A stretch of 64,000 nucleotides of DNA from an uncultured Pseudomonadota bacterium. Its GTDB lineage: Bacteria; Myxococcota_A; UBA796; SXON01. Position numbers and translations under genes: made by a program. The notes under the pieces were generated by a model. That model worked only from the letters and a program-made list of their open reading frames with translations, was not told the DNA's origin and ran no database searches. Below are positions 44,701-53,351 of this stretch, piece after piece (the stretch's first letter is position 1; each line of letters opens with the position of its first letter). The stretch is from NCBI GenBank assembly GCA_903844155.1, contig CAIMSU010000070.1:17406-81405 (forward strand), in the 5' to 3' direction.

Positions 44701-45906
44701 CTACTTGCCCGGGACGGGCGCGACGGGCTTGCCGCCGGGGGCGGCGGGCGGGTGCATGGGCATCGGGTGCGCGCCTGCGGGCATCCCGGCACCACCGGCG
44801 CCAGGCATCACGGGGTGCGGACCCATCGCCGCGCCGGGGGCTGCGCCGGGCAGGCCGGGGGTCGCCGCGCCGTCCGGAGCGCCATCGGGCGCGCCCATCA
44901 GCTCACCAGCGCCTTCCTCGCCACCGCCCTCTTCACCGTCGCCCATGCCGGGCGCGAAGGGCCGACGCTGGCTCTTGACCTCGATGGCGCCGAGCTTGGC
45001 GTCGTCGACGTCGATCTTGGCGCCGGTCTTCAACTTCTCGACGTAGGCCTTGTAGGCGTCGTCTTGCTTGGCGTTCTTGGCCTTGCGGAGCACGGTGCCC
45101 TTCATCTGCTGGAACGTGCGCTCAAGCTGCTCGCGCTTCGCCGCGACGAGGATGACGTTGTAGCCGTCGTCCGTCTTGAACACGTCCGAGACCTTGCTGA
45201 CTTCAAGGCTGAACGCCTTGTCGACGACCGCCTGGTCGAGGCCGGGCTTGCCCTCCTTGGACACAAAGCCGACGTCGCCGCCGCGGTGCTTGTAGGGATC
45301 CTCGGAGAACTTCGAGGCGAGGTCCTTGAAGTCGTCCGGGGTCTTCTCGACCTGGGCCTTGATCTTCGTGGCCTGATCCTTCGCCTGCTCGTCCGTGCGG
45401 TCCGGGCCGGTCTTGATCAGGATGCGCTTGATCTGGACCTTCTCGGGGACGATGAACTCGTCCTTGTGTGCATCGTAGTAGGCCTGCAGCACCTCGTCGG
45501 AGAAGTCGGAATTCTTGATCTGGTTGAACACGTCCTCACGAACGAGGGTGTTGACCATGACCTTCTGCACCTTGGGGTCCTTGTCGACGCCCTTGCGGAC
45601 GGCTTCCGCGTACAGGAGCTTGTCCTCTACCAGGGAATTCAGCACGTCCTTCTTCTCTTCCAACGAGAGGGAATCGCCGCTCGCGGGGGTCTTGCGGGCC
45701 GCGGCCTGCTCAAACTCCTTGGAGCCGATCTGCATGCCGTTCACGGTCGCGATGACCTCGCCGATGTCGGCATCCGCAGACGCCTCGGTGGCCGCGGGAG
45801 CGCCCTTGGTACCGCCGCCTTTGTCGCAGCCATCGCCCAGAATGAGCGCGGTCCCGAGCAGGGGGGCCAGGAGGGAGACGACTACGGAAGGGACAGAAAG
45901 ACGCAT
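44701..45906 (-). CDS. Parvulin-type (PpiC/PrsA-like) peptidyl-prolyl isomerase, probable lipoprotein
   Basis: The 401-residue protein has a signal sequence ending LILGDGC (a loose lipobox), a SurA-N-like helical domain (about 40-150; VIATVNGMQIGSKEFEQ), a parvulin domain (about 150-270; QIKRILIKTGPDR, EDPYKHRGGDVGFVSKEG, VFKTDDGYNVILV) and a long C-terminal tail rich in Gly/Pro/Met/Ala (about 320-401). ATG 45906 has GGAG 5 nt upstream. It is the first of two adjacent parvulin-type foldases, so they probably cooperate on exported proteins. Confidence 0.85.
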   Translation of the reverse strand: MRLSVPSVVVSLLAPLLGTALILGDGCDKGGGTKGAPAATEASADADIGEVIATVNGMQIGSKEFEQAAARKTPASGDSLSLEEKKDVLNSLVEDKLLYAEAVRKGVDKDPKVQKVMVNTLVREDVFNQIKNSDFSDEVLQAYYDAHKDEFIVPEKVQIKRILIKTGPDRTDEQAKDQATKIKAQVEKTPDDFKDLASKFSEDPYKHRGGDVGFVSKEGKPGLDQAVVDKAFSLEVSKVSDVFKTDDGYNVILVAAKREQLERTFQQMKGTVLRKAKNAKQDDAYKAYVEKLKTGAKIDVDDAKLGAIEVKSQRRPFAPGMGDGEEGGGEEGAGELMGAPDGAPDGAATPGLPGAAPGAAMGPHPVMPGAGGAGMPAGAHPMPMHPPAAPGGKPVAPVPGK

Positions 45907-45977
45907 GGTTGCTCCAACGCGGAGCGGCCCTATTCCAACCCCGGGGGGATGGCAACCGCGCGCCGCGGCAAGCACGG

Positions 45978-47288
45978 CTACGTGACGGGTTTTGACCGGG
46001 CCCCGGCGTAGAGTGCGAGCAGGCCGTCGAGGTGGTCGTCAAACGCGGGCGGCGGGCGGACGGCAGCGGGCAGCGGGCGCTTGAGGCACGCGGCGAGCGC
46101 GGCGACGTCGCCGGCAGCGTAGAGCCAGCCGTCGACGCCATCTTTCACGATCTCCGGGATGCCACCGATGTTCGGCGCGACGATCGGGCAGCCCGCCCGG
46201 CGCGCCTCCAGGATCACGAAGGGTGAGTTCTCGGGCCAGATCGAGCCGACCACCAGGGCGCGCGCCCCCTGCAGCAACCCGTGAACATCGCCATGCGCGA
46301 TCGGACCATCATTCGGAACGACAAACGCCGGGTCTGGGCCGGTGGGGCCGTGGACGCGAAGCGGCGCTGGCCGACCGGCGAGCTCCCAGGCGGCACGGAC
46401 GAGGTCCGGGCCTTTGTGCTTCGCGAGCGTCCCCAGAAACACGAAGGGAGCATCGGTGGCGCGTACCGACCCGACGACAGCTCCCGGAAGCCCCTGGGGC
46501 AAGACCACCACCGTGCCGAGGCCGTTCGCCGTCGCCGCGTCCGCCAGGAAACGGCTTGGCGAGACCATCGTGCACCCGGCCGCAAACCTACGGAACGCCG
46601 CGGCACGCTCCAGGATCTGCGCCGGCACCAGCGGCTGGGGCGCTCCGTTCGTCACCCGCGCGCGGAGCCGCCCTGGGACGCGCTTCCACGCGGCGTGCAG
46701 GCGCGAGGGGTCGATGATCTTCCCAACGCCCGTGGCGATCCGAAGCGCGCCGTCGACGGCCGGAGGATCCCGCATCCAGCGGGACGCACAGGAAGCGCAG
46801 GCCGCCCCGGGGCCGTGACACGGGACGAGCTCGTCGACCCGCTCTCCCGACGTCAGCAGCGTGCCCCCCGCCGCGCACCACCCCCACGCGTCGTGCAGCG
46901 TCCAGACGGTGGGCACCCCCTCGCGCGGCAGACTCACCGACAGACCCATGAGGTGCTGCACGTGAATCAGGTCGGGCCGAAAACGCGCCAGCACGCGCGC
47001 AAAGACCGCGTCGACGGCGGGATCGCTCGCCGCCGACCGGGACTCCCGCCCCGGCAGGTTGTTCACCAACCGGGTGACACCGTCCTCTTCGGACGTGCTG
47101 TACATCGGCCGCGCCGGGTCGATGGTCGCGGCGAAGGTTTGCACCGTGTGCCCGCGGGACCGCAGACCATCGGCGACCATGGCCGCATATTGCTCGGTCC
47201 CGGCGTTCTGCAGCGGCGGAAACCCGTGGACGACCTGAAGGACCCGGAGCGGCGCCGTCAGAGCTCGTCCGCGCCGACGACGCCCCAT
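45978..47288 (-). CDS. Glycosyltransferase family 4 protein
   Basis: The 436-residue protein has two Rossmann lobes. The N-lobe has VLQVVHGFPPLQNAGTEQYA (acceptor-side Gly loop), HVQHLMG and WTLHDAWG. The C-lobe has VFLGTLAKHKGPDLV and the donor-binding SPFVILEARRAGCPIVAPNIGGIPEIVKDGVDGWL, whose E-x7-like pattern marks GT4. A cluster of Cys (HGPGAACASCASRW) recalls GT4 enzymes of polysaccharide assembly. The acceptor is unknown. It overlaps the small membrane-protein gene by 31 nt and starts at ATG 47288. Confidence 0.9.
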   Translation of the reverse strand: MGRRRRGRALTAPLRVLQVVHGFPPLQNAGTEQYAAMVADGLRSRGHTVQTFAATIDPARPMYSTSEEDGVTRLVNNLPGRESRSAASDPAVDAVFARVLARFRPDLIHVQHLMGLSVSLPREGVPTVWTLHDAWGWCAAGGTLLTSGERVDELVPCHGPGAACASCASRWMRDPPAVDGALRIATGVGKIIDPSRLHAAWKRVPGRLRARVTNGAPQPLVPAQILERAAAFRRFAAGCTMVSPSRFLADAATANGLGTVVVLPQGLPGAVVGSVRATDAPFVFLGTLAKHKGPDLVRAAWELAGRPAPLRVHGPTGPDPAFVVPNDGPIAHGDVHGLLQGARALVVGSIWPENSPFVILEARRAGCPIVAPNIGGIPEIVKDGVDGWLYAAGDVAALAACLKRPLPAAVRPPPAFDDHLDGLLALYAGARSKPVT

Positions 47289-47584
47289 GGAGCCTTCTTG
47301 TCGGCCCCTGTCCGTCGCCAGATCCGCAAGGAACCGGGCTCCGAACCGCGCCCGAATCGCACCTGAAGCGGCGCGCCATCGGCAGTCGTCCCGACCGCGA
47401 TCACCCGGGTGCCAACGCCCTCACGCGCCCACCGCAGCCGCAGCCTTTGGACGATCGGGGCCGCGAGCGCATGGACCTCAACGCGGACCAGCCACGTCGC
47501 CGCCCACAACGCCCAGAGCAACCCGACCACGACCAGCACGCCGGCCAGCTCGCTGCTGGCGATGGTGTCGTCCACGTAGATCAC
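47258..47584 (-). CDS. Small membrane protein of unknown function
   Basis: The 108-residue protein has one strong N-terminal transmembrane helix (about 13-35, LAGVLVVVGLLWALWAATWLV) followed by a basic/beta segment. GTG 47584 overlaps the upstream metallo-beta-lactamase-fold gene stop by 4 nt (GTGA), and the gene runs 31 nt into the glycosyltransferase start. The overlaps argue it is a real gene. No homologue recognised. Confidence 0.6.
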   Translation of the reverse strand: MIYVDDTIASSELAGVLVVVGLLWALWAATWLVRVEVHALAAPIVQRLRLRWAREGVGTRVIAVGTTADGAPLQVRFGRGSEPGSLRIWRRTGADKKAPWGVVGADEL

Positions 47585-48462
47585 ACCGCCACCGCGCTCG
47601 ACGGCGCGGCCTCAAGCACGATCTCCATGCCCTCGCGCGCAACCTCGACGTACGGGGCCGTGAACGTGGACCAGTGCGTCCCAAGCAGGTCCAGCTCGCC
47701 GTCCGAGGCATCGGGCGCGTGGTGGAACAGCAGCAGCTTCTTGGCGCCGGCCGCCTTGCACAAGTCGTACGCGTACTCCGGATACGAGTGTCCCCACGTC
47801 ATCTTTTCCAGGTACTCGGTCAAGGTGAACATGGTGTCGAAGATCACGAGATCCGCGTCCCGGCACAGGTCCACGAGCTGCTGCTCCCGCCCGAACGGCT
47901 CCTGCCCGCCGGCAAGGCCCTCACCGGGCCTCGACAAGGGGGCGGTGTCCGTCACATACACCATCGAACGCCCGTTTCGCTCGATCCGGTACGCACACGC
48001 GCCGCCGGGGTGATTGAGCTGCGCCGCCTTGAGTTGCCACGGGCCGCAGTTGAACGTGTTTCCCGGCCGGACCGCCGAGAATTGCACCTTCGCCGGCACC
48101 TCGGTCATCCGGATCGGGTGGAAGATGCCGTTCAGGAACCGCGCGATGCGGTCCTTGGTGCCATCCGGGCTGAACGCAGGGGCCGTGACCGTGATCTCAA
48201 AAGACGGGGCAAAGATCGGCGCGAAGAACGGGAACCCGAACAGGTGGTCCATGTGGAAGTGCGTGAACACCACGTGGACTTCGCGCTGTTGACGGGCAAA
48301 AAGCGTCGGCCCGAGGCGACGGGCGCCCGTCCCGCAGTCGAAAACCACGGTTGGCAGTCCCTCGGCGGTCACCTCGATGCACGACGTGTTGCCGCCGTAC
48401 CTCGCTGTCTCCGTCCCCGGGACGGGGAACGAACCGCGAACCCCCCACAGGCGTACGGTCAT
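47581..48462 (-). CDS. Metallo-beta-lactamase-fold hydrolase
   Basis: The 293-residue protein has the metal motif FTHFHMDHLFGFPFF (HxHxDH), further ligands in TDTAP and FHHAPD, and the family start VRLWGVRGSFPVPG with YGGNTSCIEV. This start and the sequence GNTSC are typical of a ribonuclease Z/PhnP-like phosphodiesterase subgroup often fused to response regulators. Substrate unknown. ATG 48462 is chosen (GAGAG 5 nt upstream); ATG 48483 is possible. It is the first gene of a run down to pdxA. Confidence 0.85.
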   Translation of the reverse strand: MTVRLWGVRGSFPVPGTETARYGGNTSCIEVTAEGLPTVVFDCGTGARRLGPTLFARQQREVHVVFTHFHMDHLFGFPFFAPIFAPSFEITVTAPAFSPDGTKDRIARFLNGIFHPIRMTEVPAKVQFSAVRPGNTFNCGPWQLKAAQLNHPGGACAYRIERNGRSMVYVTDTAPLSRPGEGLAGGQEPFGREQQLVDLCRDADLVIFDTMFTLTEYLEKMTWGHSYPEYAYDLCKAAGAKKLLLFHHAPDASDGELDLLGTHWSTFTAPYVEVAREGMEIVLEAAPSSAVAV

Positions 48463-48679
48463 TGCGCTCTCAGCCGCGGGCATCCGGGTATGTAGCGCGC
48501 CCGACACGCTCGCGCGGCGCAAGGTTCCGGGTTTTGCACGCGTGTCAACGGAAAGAGGCGATTCCCCGCAGGTCTCGCGCTTCCGAAAAAGCAGCACGGG
48601 GTCGGCTCGGGCGGCGACGGGACCACGCCCTGGGCTCGTCACCGGTCAACCGGCCGGCGGCTCAACTCGGCCCGCGCGG

Positions 48680-48709
48680 CGCCGTGGAGCGGGTCGTGGA
48701 CCCACGGCG
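48680..48709 (-). terminator. Hairpin downstream of tRNA-Arg, possible terminator
   Basis: A perfect 8-bp stem (CGCCGTGG 48680-48687 with CCACGGCG 48702-48709) lies 20 nt beyond the 3' end of tRNA-Arg on the minus strand. There is no U-tract, so it is a weak call. Confidence 0.3.
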
Positions 48710-48728
48710 AGCAGCGACGAAAGGTGTG

Positions 48729-48802
48729 TGCGCGGTACAAGATTCGAACTTGTGACCTGTAGCTCCGGAGGCTACCACTCTATCCAACTGAGCTAACCGC
48801 GC
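48729..48802 (-). tRNA. tRNA-Arg (anticodon CCG)
   Basis: A full cloverleaf is visible: acceptor GCGCGGT/ACCGCGC, anticodon loop CTCCGGA in stem GTAGC/GCTAC (anticodon CCG), T arm ACAAG-TTCGAAT-CTTGT, discriminator A. CCA is not encoded. It stands alone between a metallo-hydrolase gene and a hairpin-rich spacer. Confidence 0.95.
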
Positions 48803-49089
48803 GCCCGGGTGTGCTATCATGAAATGCGCGGTGAGGTCTGGGGTAGATCGCGTTCAGATGAAAGCGTTAACGTCTTTTCTGAGGGAGGCGCCTCTCCGGC
48901 GCCCCCCTCCGGCCACCGCAGGCGGCCTACCCCCGGGCCGGGCCCTAACTCGATTCGCTTGGGCGAATCGAGCGACTTTGCGCGACCGCGAGCGCCTGAG
49001 TACCGGCGGGCGGTCGCGCAGAGGTCCGGGCCGGCCGCCGGTTTCATGGGTCGTCCCACCCCACGGGCCCCGCCGCAACCTCCGGCGGC
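48803..49089. other. Hairpin-rich spacer between tRNA-Arg and mlaF
   Basis: No convincing ORF lies in these 287 nt. They contain a perfect 10-bp hairpin with TTGG loop (48949-48972), an 11-bp inverted repeat with a 20-nt loop (48979-48989 with 49010-49020), and a GGCGCC/GGCGCC stem near 48890-48910 followed on the minus strand by a short A-rich stretch. The region could be an unknown structured RNA or a block of terminators. Conserved cores of SRP RNA, RNase P and tmRNA were looked for and not found. Confidence 0.45.
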
Positions 49090-49923
49090 TCACACCTCGA
49101 TCGGCCCGTCCAGGCGCCCCTCGACGAACTGGCGGACGACGGGGTCGTCGGTGGCATGAAAGGATTCGGCGTCGCCGTACAGGCGCACGCGGCCCTGGTA
49201 GAGCATGGCGATGTGGTCGGCGATGCGGAAGGTGGCGTGCATGTCGTGGCTGATGACGAGCGAAGTGATGCCGGGGTTAGCGTCCTGGGTCGAGCGGATG
49301 AGGTTGTCGATCTGCGCGGTCATGATCGGGTCGAGGCCGGTGGTGGGCTCGTCGTAGAGGAGGAACTCCGGGTCGCGGACGAGGGCGCGTGCCAGGCCGA
49401 CGCGCTTGCGCATGCCACCGGAGAGCTCCGAGACGGCCTTGTGACCGGCGCCAGCGAGGCCGACGGACCCGAGCATCCGCTCGACGCGCTCGCGGATCTC
49501 GCCCTCGCGCATCTTCCGGGCGCGACCGTTGGCCCCGGTGGTCCCGTGCTCTCGCAGGGGAAACGCCACGTTCTCGTAGACGTCCATCGAGTCGAACAGC
49601 GCCGCGTTCTGGAACACCATCCCAAACCGGAAGCGGACGGCACGGAGCGCGCCGGCGCCGAGCTTCGAGAGGTCGTCGTCGCCGACGAAGACGGTGCCAG
49701 CGTCGGGCCGGAGCAGGCCCATGACGTGCTTGAGGAGCACGCTCTTGCCCGTCCCCGAGCGGCCGATGACGACGGTGATCTGCCCGCGTGGCACGTCGAG
49801 ATCGACACCATCGAGCACCTGCTGGCTTCCAAACGCCTTTTTCAGCCCGCGCAGCCGGATCCCCGCCGCCGTCGACCCCGTCGCCCCCTCCTCCGCTGAC
49901 CCCGCGACGTCCGAGGCCCTCAT
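49090..49923 (-). CDS. mlaF: MlaF-like ABC transporter ATPase
   Basis: This is the ATPase of a phospholipid-trafficking MCE transporter. The 277-residue protein has Walker A GRSGTGKS (about 54-61), Q loop MVFQNAALFDSM, signature LSGGMRKRV, Walker B FLLYDEPTTGLDP and switch His in VISHDMH. The phrase QNAALFDSM and the DPIM after the D-loop are typical of MlaF. Its start overlaps mlaE by 4 nt. An MlaD/MCE gene, normally next in line, is not found before the spacer and tRNA-Arg. Confidence 0.93.
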   Translation of the reverse strand: MRASDVAGSAEEGATGSTAAGIRLRGLKKAFGSQQVLDGVDLDVPRGQITVVIGRSGTGKSVLLKHVMGLLRPDAGTVFVGDDDLSKLGAGALRAVRFRFGMVFQNAALFDSMDVYENVAFPLREHGTTGANGRARKMREGEIRERVERMLGSVGLAGAGHKAVSELSGGMRKRVGLARALVRDPEFLLYDEPTTGLDPIMTAQIDNLIRSTQDANPGITSLVISHDMHATFRIADHIAMLYQGRVRLYGDAESFHATDDPVVRQFVEGRLDGPIEV

Positions 49924-50702
49924 CCCACGCCCAGCGGCGCCAGGATGCGCGTCAGGAAGTAGTCGCTCGTCAGGATCAACACGCCCGAGATCACCACCGC
50001 AGACGTCGTCGCCCGCCCGACCCCCTCAGCGCCCCCGCGGGTGTTGAACCCCTGGTAGCACCCGATGGAAGCGAGGATGAACCCGAACACCGCCCCCTTG
50101 ACGCACCCGCCGAGGATGTCGTCCGGGTCGACGTTCCAGTACGTCCGCTCCCAGAACCCGCCCGCCGGGACCTGCAACTGCTTTACCGCCACGTACCAGC
50201 AGCCGAAAACGCCGATGGTATTGAAGACCATCGTCAACGCCGGCACCATCACGATCGACGCCAGGATGCGCGGGGCGACGAGGAATTGCAGCGGATCAAT
50301 CGCCATGCTCTCCAGCGCGTCCACCTGCTCGGTCACCCGCATCGTCCCGAGCTCCGCGGCCATCGAGCTACCCACGCGCCCGTTCACCATCAGCGCCGTC
50401 AGCACGGGCGAGAGCTCCCTCGTCAGCGAGAGCGTCACGATCCCGCCGATCATCCCCTGCGCGCCGAACTTGGAGAAGCCAAAGTCCGCCTGCAAGGCGA
50501 ACACCATCCCGGTGAAGATGCCCGTGATCATCACGATCGTCATCGACTGCACGCCCACAAAGTGCATGTGCTTGAGCAGCAGCCGGATCCGGTACGGCGG
50601 CAACAACCCGCCCGCACACGCGCGCGCCACAAACGCGAGGTACCCGCCGAACGCCGCCACGTAGTCGATGAGGGCGGCACCGAGGGCACTTACGGGGTTC
50701 AC
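49920..50702 (-). CDS. mlaE: MlaE-like ABC transporter permease
   Basis: The 260-residue MlaE/YrbE permease has the conserved core GVQSMTIVMITGIFTGMVFALQ, TRELSPVLTALMVNGRVGSSMAAELGTM, TEQVDALESMAIDP and about five membrane helices. It forms the membrane part of the phospholipid transporter with MlaF, which overlaps it by 4 nt. GTG 50702 is the start. The TolB-like gene is 12 nt upstream. Confidence 0.94.
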   Translation of the reverse strand: MNPVSALGAALIDYVAAFGGYLAFVARACAGGLLPPYRIRLLLKHMHFVGVQSMTIVMITGIFTGMVFALQADFGFSKFGAQGMIGGIVTLSLTRELSPVLTALMVNGRVGSSMAAELGTMRVTEQVDALESMAIDPLQFLVAPRILASIVMVPALTMVFNTIGVFGCWYVAVKQLQVPAGGFWERTYWNVDPDDILGGCVKGAVFGFILASIGCYQGFNTRGGAEGVGRATTSAVVISGVLILTSDYFLTRILAPLGVG

Positions 50703-50714
50703 GCCGTGCGGCTA

Positions 50715-51740
50715 TCACAGGCCGACGACGTACACCTTGGCGAAGTCACGCTGCCCGGTGGGCGCGTCCGCGGTGCCGAGCGCCGAGACCGCCAGCCACA
50801 CGCTGCCGTCGGCCTTGCGGACGATGTCGAGATCCCCGTTTCCGACCGTGCCCGTGGGGATCGTCGTGACCTTCGTCGGATCCGCCCACGGCGCCTCCCG
50901 CACGGGGTCGAAGCGGTCGGGATCGTGCTGGACGTAGATGAGGCCGACGCCGTCGGGGGTCCAGGTCGGCCCGCGGCTGTTCATCACGACGTCGGCGGCC
51001 ACGAGCGTAGGGGTGCCGCCGAGCGGCATGACGTACAGGTCAAAGCGGTCGGGCGTGGTGTGGTCCGAGTAGAACGCGATGCGCTTGCCGTCGGGCGAAA
51101 AGGTCGGTCGGGTCTGGACGTGCGGCCAGGCGGTGAGCGCCTTCGGGACGGGAGACTGCAGGTTGTCGAGGAGGTAGACGTTGTCGCCCTTTGCGGCGTG
51201 TCCGACGTACACGAGCGCGGCGCTGTCGGGCGACCAGGAAGCGTAGATCTCGCTCGCGGTCGGGTCGGTCGTGAGGCGCTGCGGGGCGGCATCGAGCGCG
51301 GCGGCGTCGAGCAGGTAGAGGTCCCCCTCGCCCGTGCGCGCAGTCGTGAACGCGATGTGCTTGCCGTCGGGGGACCATGCCGGGTTGCCGTCGGCGCCGG
51401 GGCTCGGCGAGAGGCGCGTGCCCGTGTCCAGGTAGAGGTCGTAGTCGCCGGTCGAGCCGGTGGCCGAGTAGACAAAACGGTTGCCGGTCGGCGCAAAACT
51501 CGGCTCGTGCGACACGTGGTCGTTGCTGGCGGCGACGAACCCGTCCGTCATGCTGCTGCTGGCGGTCGCACCGGGGATGATGACGCGGCGAGAAGCGCGG
51601 GTGGCGGGGGTAAAGGCATAGAGATCAACGGTCTTCTTCGCGTGGTCGTTGCTCTCGTACAGCAGCAGGGTCCCGTCTGGCGACCAGCGCGGCGCCTGGC
51701 AGTTGGCCTGCAGGGGGACCGAGATGACGACGGCGGGCAC
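50715..51740 (-). CDS. TolB-like beta-propeller protein (PD40 repeats)
   Basis: The 341-residue protein has at least five PD40/WD40-like repeats with the motif W/FSPDG: APRWSPDGTLLLY, EPSFAPTGNRFVY, NPAWSPDGKHIAF, ASWSPDSAALVY, RPTFSPDGKRIAF and TWTPDGVGLIY. This makes a six-bladed propeller as in TolB. No signal peptide follows GTG 51740, so it may be cytoplasmic or its true start missed. It lies 2 nt after the FAD oxidase stop, co-directional with it. Confidence 0.75.
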   Translation of the reverse strand: MPAVVISVPLQANCQAPRWSPDGTLLLYESNDHAKKTVDLYAFTPATRASRRVIIPGATASSSMTDGFVAASNDHVSHEPSFAPTGNRFVYSATGSTGDYDLYLDTGTRLSPSPGADGNPAWSPDGKHIAFTTARTGEGDLYLLDAAALDAAPQRLTTDPTASEIYASWSPDSAALVYVGHAAKGDNVYLLDNLQSPVPKALTAWPHVQTRPTFSPDGKRIAFYSDHTTPDRFDLYVMPLGGTPTLVAADVVMNSRGPTWTPDGVGLIYVQHDPDRFDPVREAPWADPTKVTTIPTGTVGNGDLDIVRKADGSVWLAVSALGTADAPTGQRDFAKVYVVGL

Positions 51741-51742
51741 GA

Positions 51743-53212
51743 TCAGCGCGCCGTCATCGGGGTTTCCGTCGCCTCATCCACGCCCACGCGGGCCGCCCAC
51801 TCCGTCCGGAGCACGCGCCCGGGGTCGGCACGGTGGCGCAGCGCCCGGAATGTCGCCAGCCGCTCCTGGCCGAATGACCGCGAGAAGTCCTGCGGGCGGA
51901 GCACCGAGTCCTTCGCCGGGTAGAACTTTCCGCCTGCAGCCAGCACAATCTCGTTCATCTCGTAGCACATCTGCCAGAGCGCCTGCCGATTGGACGCCGT
52001 GACCGGGTAGTCGAGCGCGATGGAGTAGCCGTCGAGCGCGTGCGAGAGCAGGAAGGAGTCCGGGCGATACCGCTTGATCACGCCAAGGTAGCTGACGATT
52101 CCGCGGCTCTGGTTCAGCTTCAGGATGTCGGTGAACACCTGCTTCGCCGCCTCTTTCGGGACGAAGGGCTGGTACTGGATGAAGCCGCCGGGCTGGTAGG
52201 CCGCGCGCATGGTCACGTAGTCGAGGAGGAAATGGAAGGCGACGTGGGGCTGCTTGTAGGGTGTCGTCGGCGAAACCAGGCTTGAGTAGTATTTTGTCGT
52301 GTTGACCACGCGCATGCCAAGGTCGAAGTTGAACAGCCCGAGGATCGCCCCCACGAGCGCCCGGGGAACCCCCATCACCGTGGCCGGCAGGTCCTGGCGG
52401 GAGGGCTCGAGGAGGGCCTCGCCATCGGGATCCTCGTCGGCATGCAGGTACTTCGCGCGGTGCACCTGCCCGCGCCCGAGACCCGAGCCGCCTGCGATGC
52501 AGTCAACCCAGCTCACCAGGTAGTCGCTGTCGCCCTTGTGCTGCTCAAAATAGTCCAATTGCTCGCCGAGGTCGCGGACGCAGGCCTGCTCGACGGAGAC
52601 CCGCCCGCTCTCGACGTGCTTGAGCTTCAGACGGATCCGTGTGAGCGTGCCAAGCATCCCGAACCCGGAGATGGCGGCATGAAAAAAGTCGGCGTTCTCC
52701 GTACGGGAGATGCGGAGGAGCTCGCCCGCGGGGGTCAGAAGGTCCGCGTCGAGGATCTGGTCGCCCGTGCCGCCCATCGCGAACTGGTTCTTGCCGTGGA
52801 TGTTCATGGCCGCGCACCCACCGATCGTCGGGAACATCGTCCCCGGCACGACCGCTGGCCACCACCCGTCCTTCAGACAAAGCCGCCAGAGGTCCTCGAT
52901 CGTGACCCCAGGCTCCACGTCGATGATGCCCGTGGCGGGGTCCCAGGCGAGGACGCGCCGCATGCTCGTGAGGTCGACGACGAGATTGCCGCCGTTCATC
53001 GCGGCATCTCCGTAGCTACGGCCCGCGCCGCGAAGCGCCACCGTGTAGCCCTCGGCGCCGGCGTGGATCAGGGCGCTGCGCACCTCGTCCACCGTAGTGG
53101 GCTTCGTGAACATCGACACGGAGCGGCTCGTGTACCCCCAGCCGTCAAACACGCGGCGCGGGTACTGGACGATGGGCGTGGCGGGCGCGGCTGCGGTGCT
53201 CAGGGCGGACAT
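51743..53212 (-). CDS. FAD-linked oxidoreductase, DprE1-like
   Basis: The 489-residue enzyme has a VAO/PCMH-type FAD-binding domain (about 30-210): ALRGAGRSYGDAAMNGGNLVVDLTSM, DVEPGVTIEDLW, PAVVPGTMFPTIGGCAAMNIHGKN and GFGMLGTLTRIRL. GRSYGDAAxN and the C-terminal KFYPAKDSVL with a late F..FR match DprE1, which oxidises decaprenylphosphoryl ribose; the exact substrate here is unknown. ATG 53212 lies 8 nt after TATAAG with no ribosome-binding site. Two 15-bp direct repeats lie 68-125 bp upstream and may be regulatory. Confidence 0.85.
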   Translation of the reverse strand: MSALSTAAAPATPIVQYPRRVFDGWGYTSRSVSMFTKPTTVDEVRSALIHAGAEGYTVALRGAGRSYGDAAMNGGNLVVDLTSMRRVLAWDPATGIIDVEPGVTIEDLWRLCLKDGWWPAVVPGTMFPTIGGCAAMNIHGKNQFAMGGTGDQILDADLLTPAGELLRISRTENADFFHAAISGFGMLGTLTRIRLKLKHVESGRVSVEQACVRDLGEQLDYFEQHKGDSDYLVSWVDCIAGGSGLGRGQVHRAKYLHADEDPDGEALLEPSRQDLPATVMGVPRALVGAILGLFNFDLGMRVVNTTKYYSSLVSPTTPYKQPHVAFHFLLDYVTMRAAYQPGGFIQYQPFVPKEAAKQVFTDILKLNQSRGIVSYLGVIKRYRPDSFLLSHALDGYSIALDYPVTASNRQALWQMCYEMNEIVLAAGGKFYPAKDSVLRPQDFSRSFGQERLATFRALRHRADPGRVLRTEWAARVGVDEATETPMTAR

Positions 53213-53220
53213 GGGCGGGG

Positions 53221-53226
53221 CTTATA
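53221..53226 (-). promoter_or_regulatory. -10-like element before the DprE1-like gene
   Basis: TATAAG (read 53226 to 53221) ends 8 nt before ATG 53212, and the gap is all C/G with no Shine-Dalgarno sequence. It may be another leaderless start. Confidence 0.4.
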
Positions 53227-53279
53227 GCTTTGGAAGGCAGGTGCCGCCCGAAAGGGGTGGGCGCGCACGCGCGCTGCAC

Positions 53280-53337
53280 CTCTTGACGTGTCGAGAGCCC
53301 GATCCGCATCGAGCGGCTCCGGCTCTTGACGTGTCGA
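53280..53337. promoter_or_regulatory. Two 15-bp direct repeats, candidate operator
   Basis: CTCTTGACGTGTCGA occurs at 53280-53294 and, identically, at 53323-53337, a 43-bp period (about four helical turns). The core GACGTGTC is near-palindromic. The repeats lie in the spacer upstream of the FAD oxidase gene. A regulator binding to two sites is a reasonable inference; they could also influence the end of the lipoprotein gene. Confidence 0.45.
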
Positions 53338-53351
53338 CAACAACCGCCGAT

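Noticed and set aside
48803..49089. SRP RNA, RNase P RNA or tmRNA in the hairpin-rich spacer
   Set aside because: None of the conserved core sequences of these RNAs is present on either strand.
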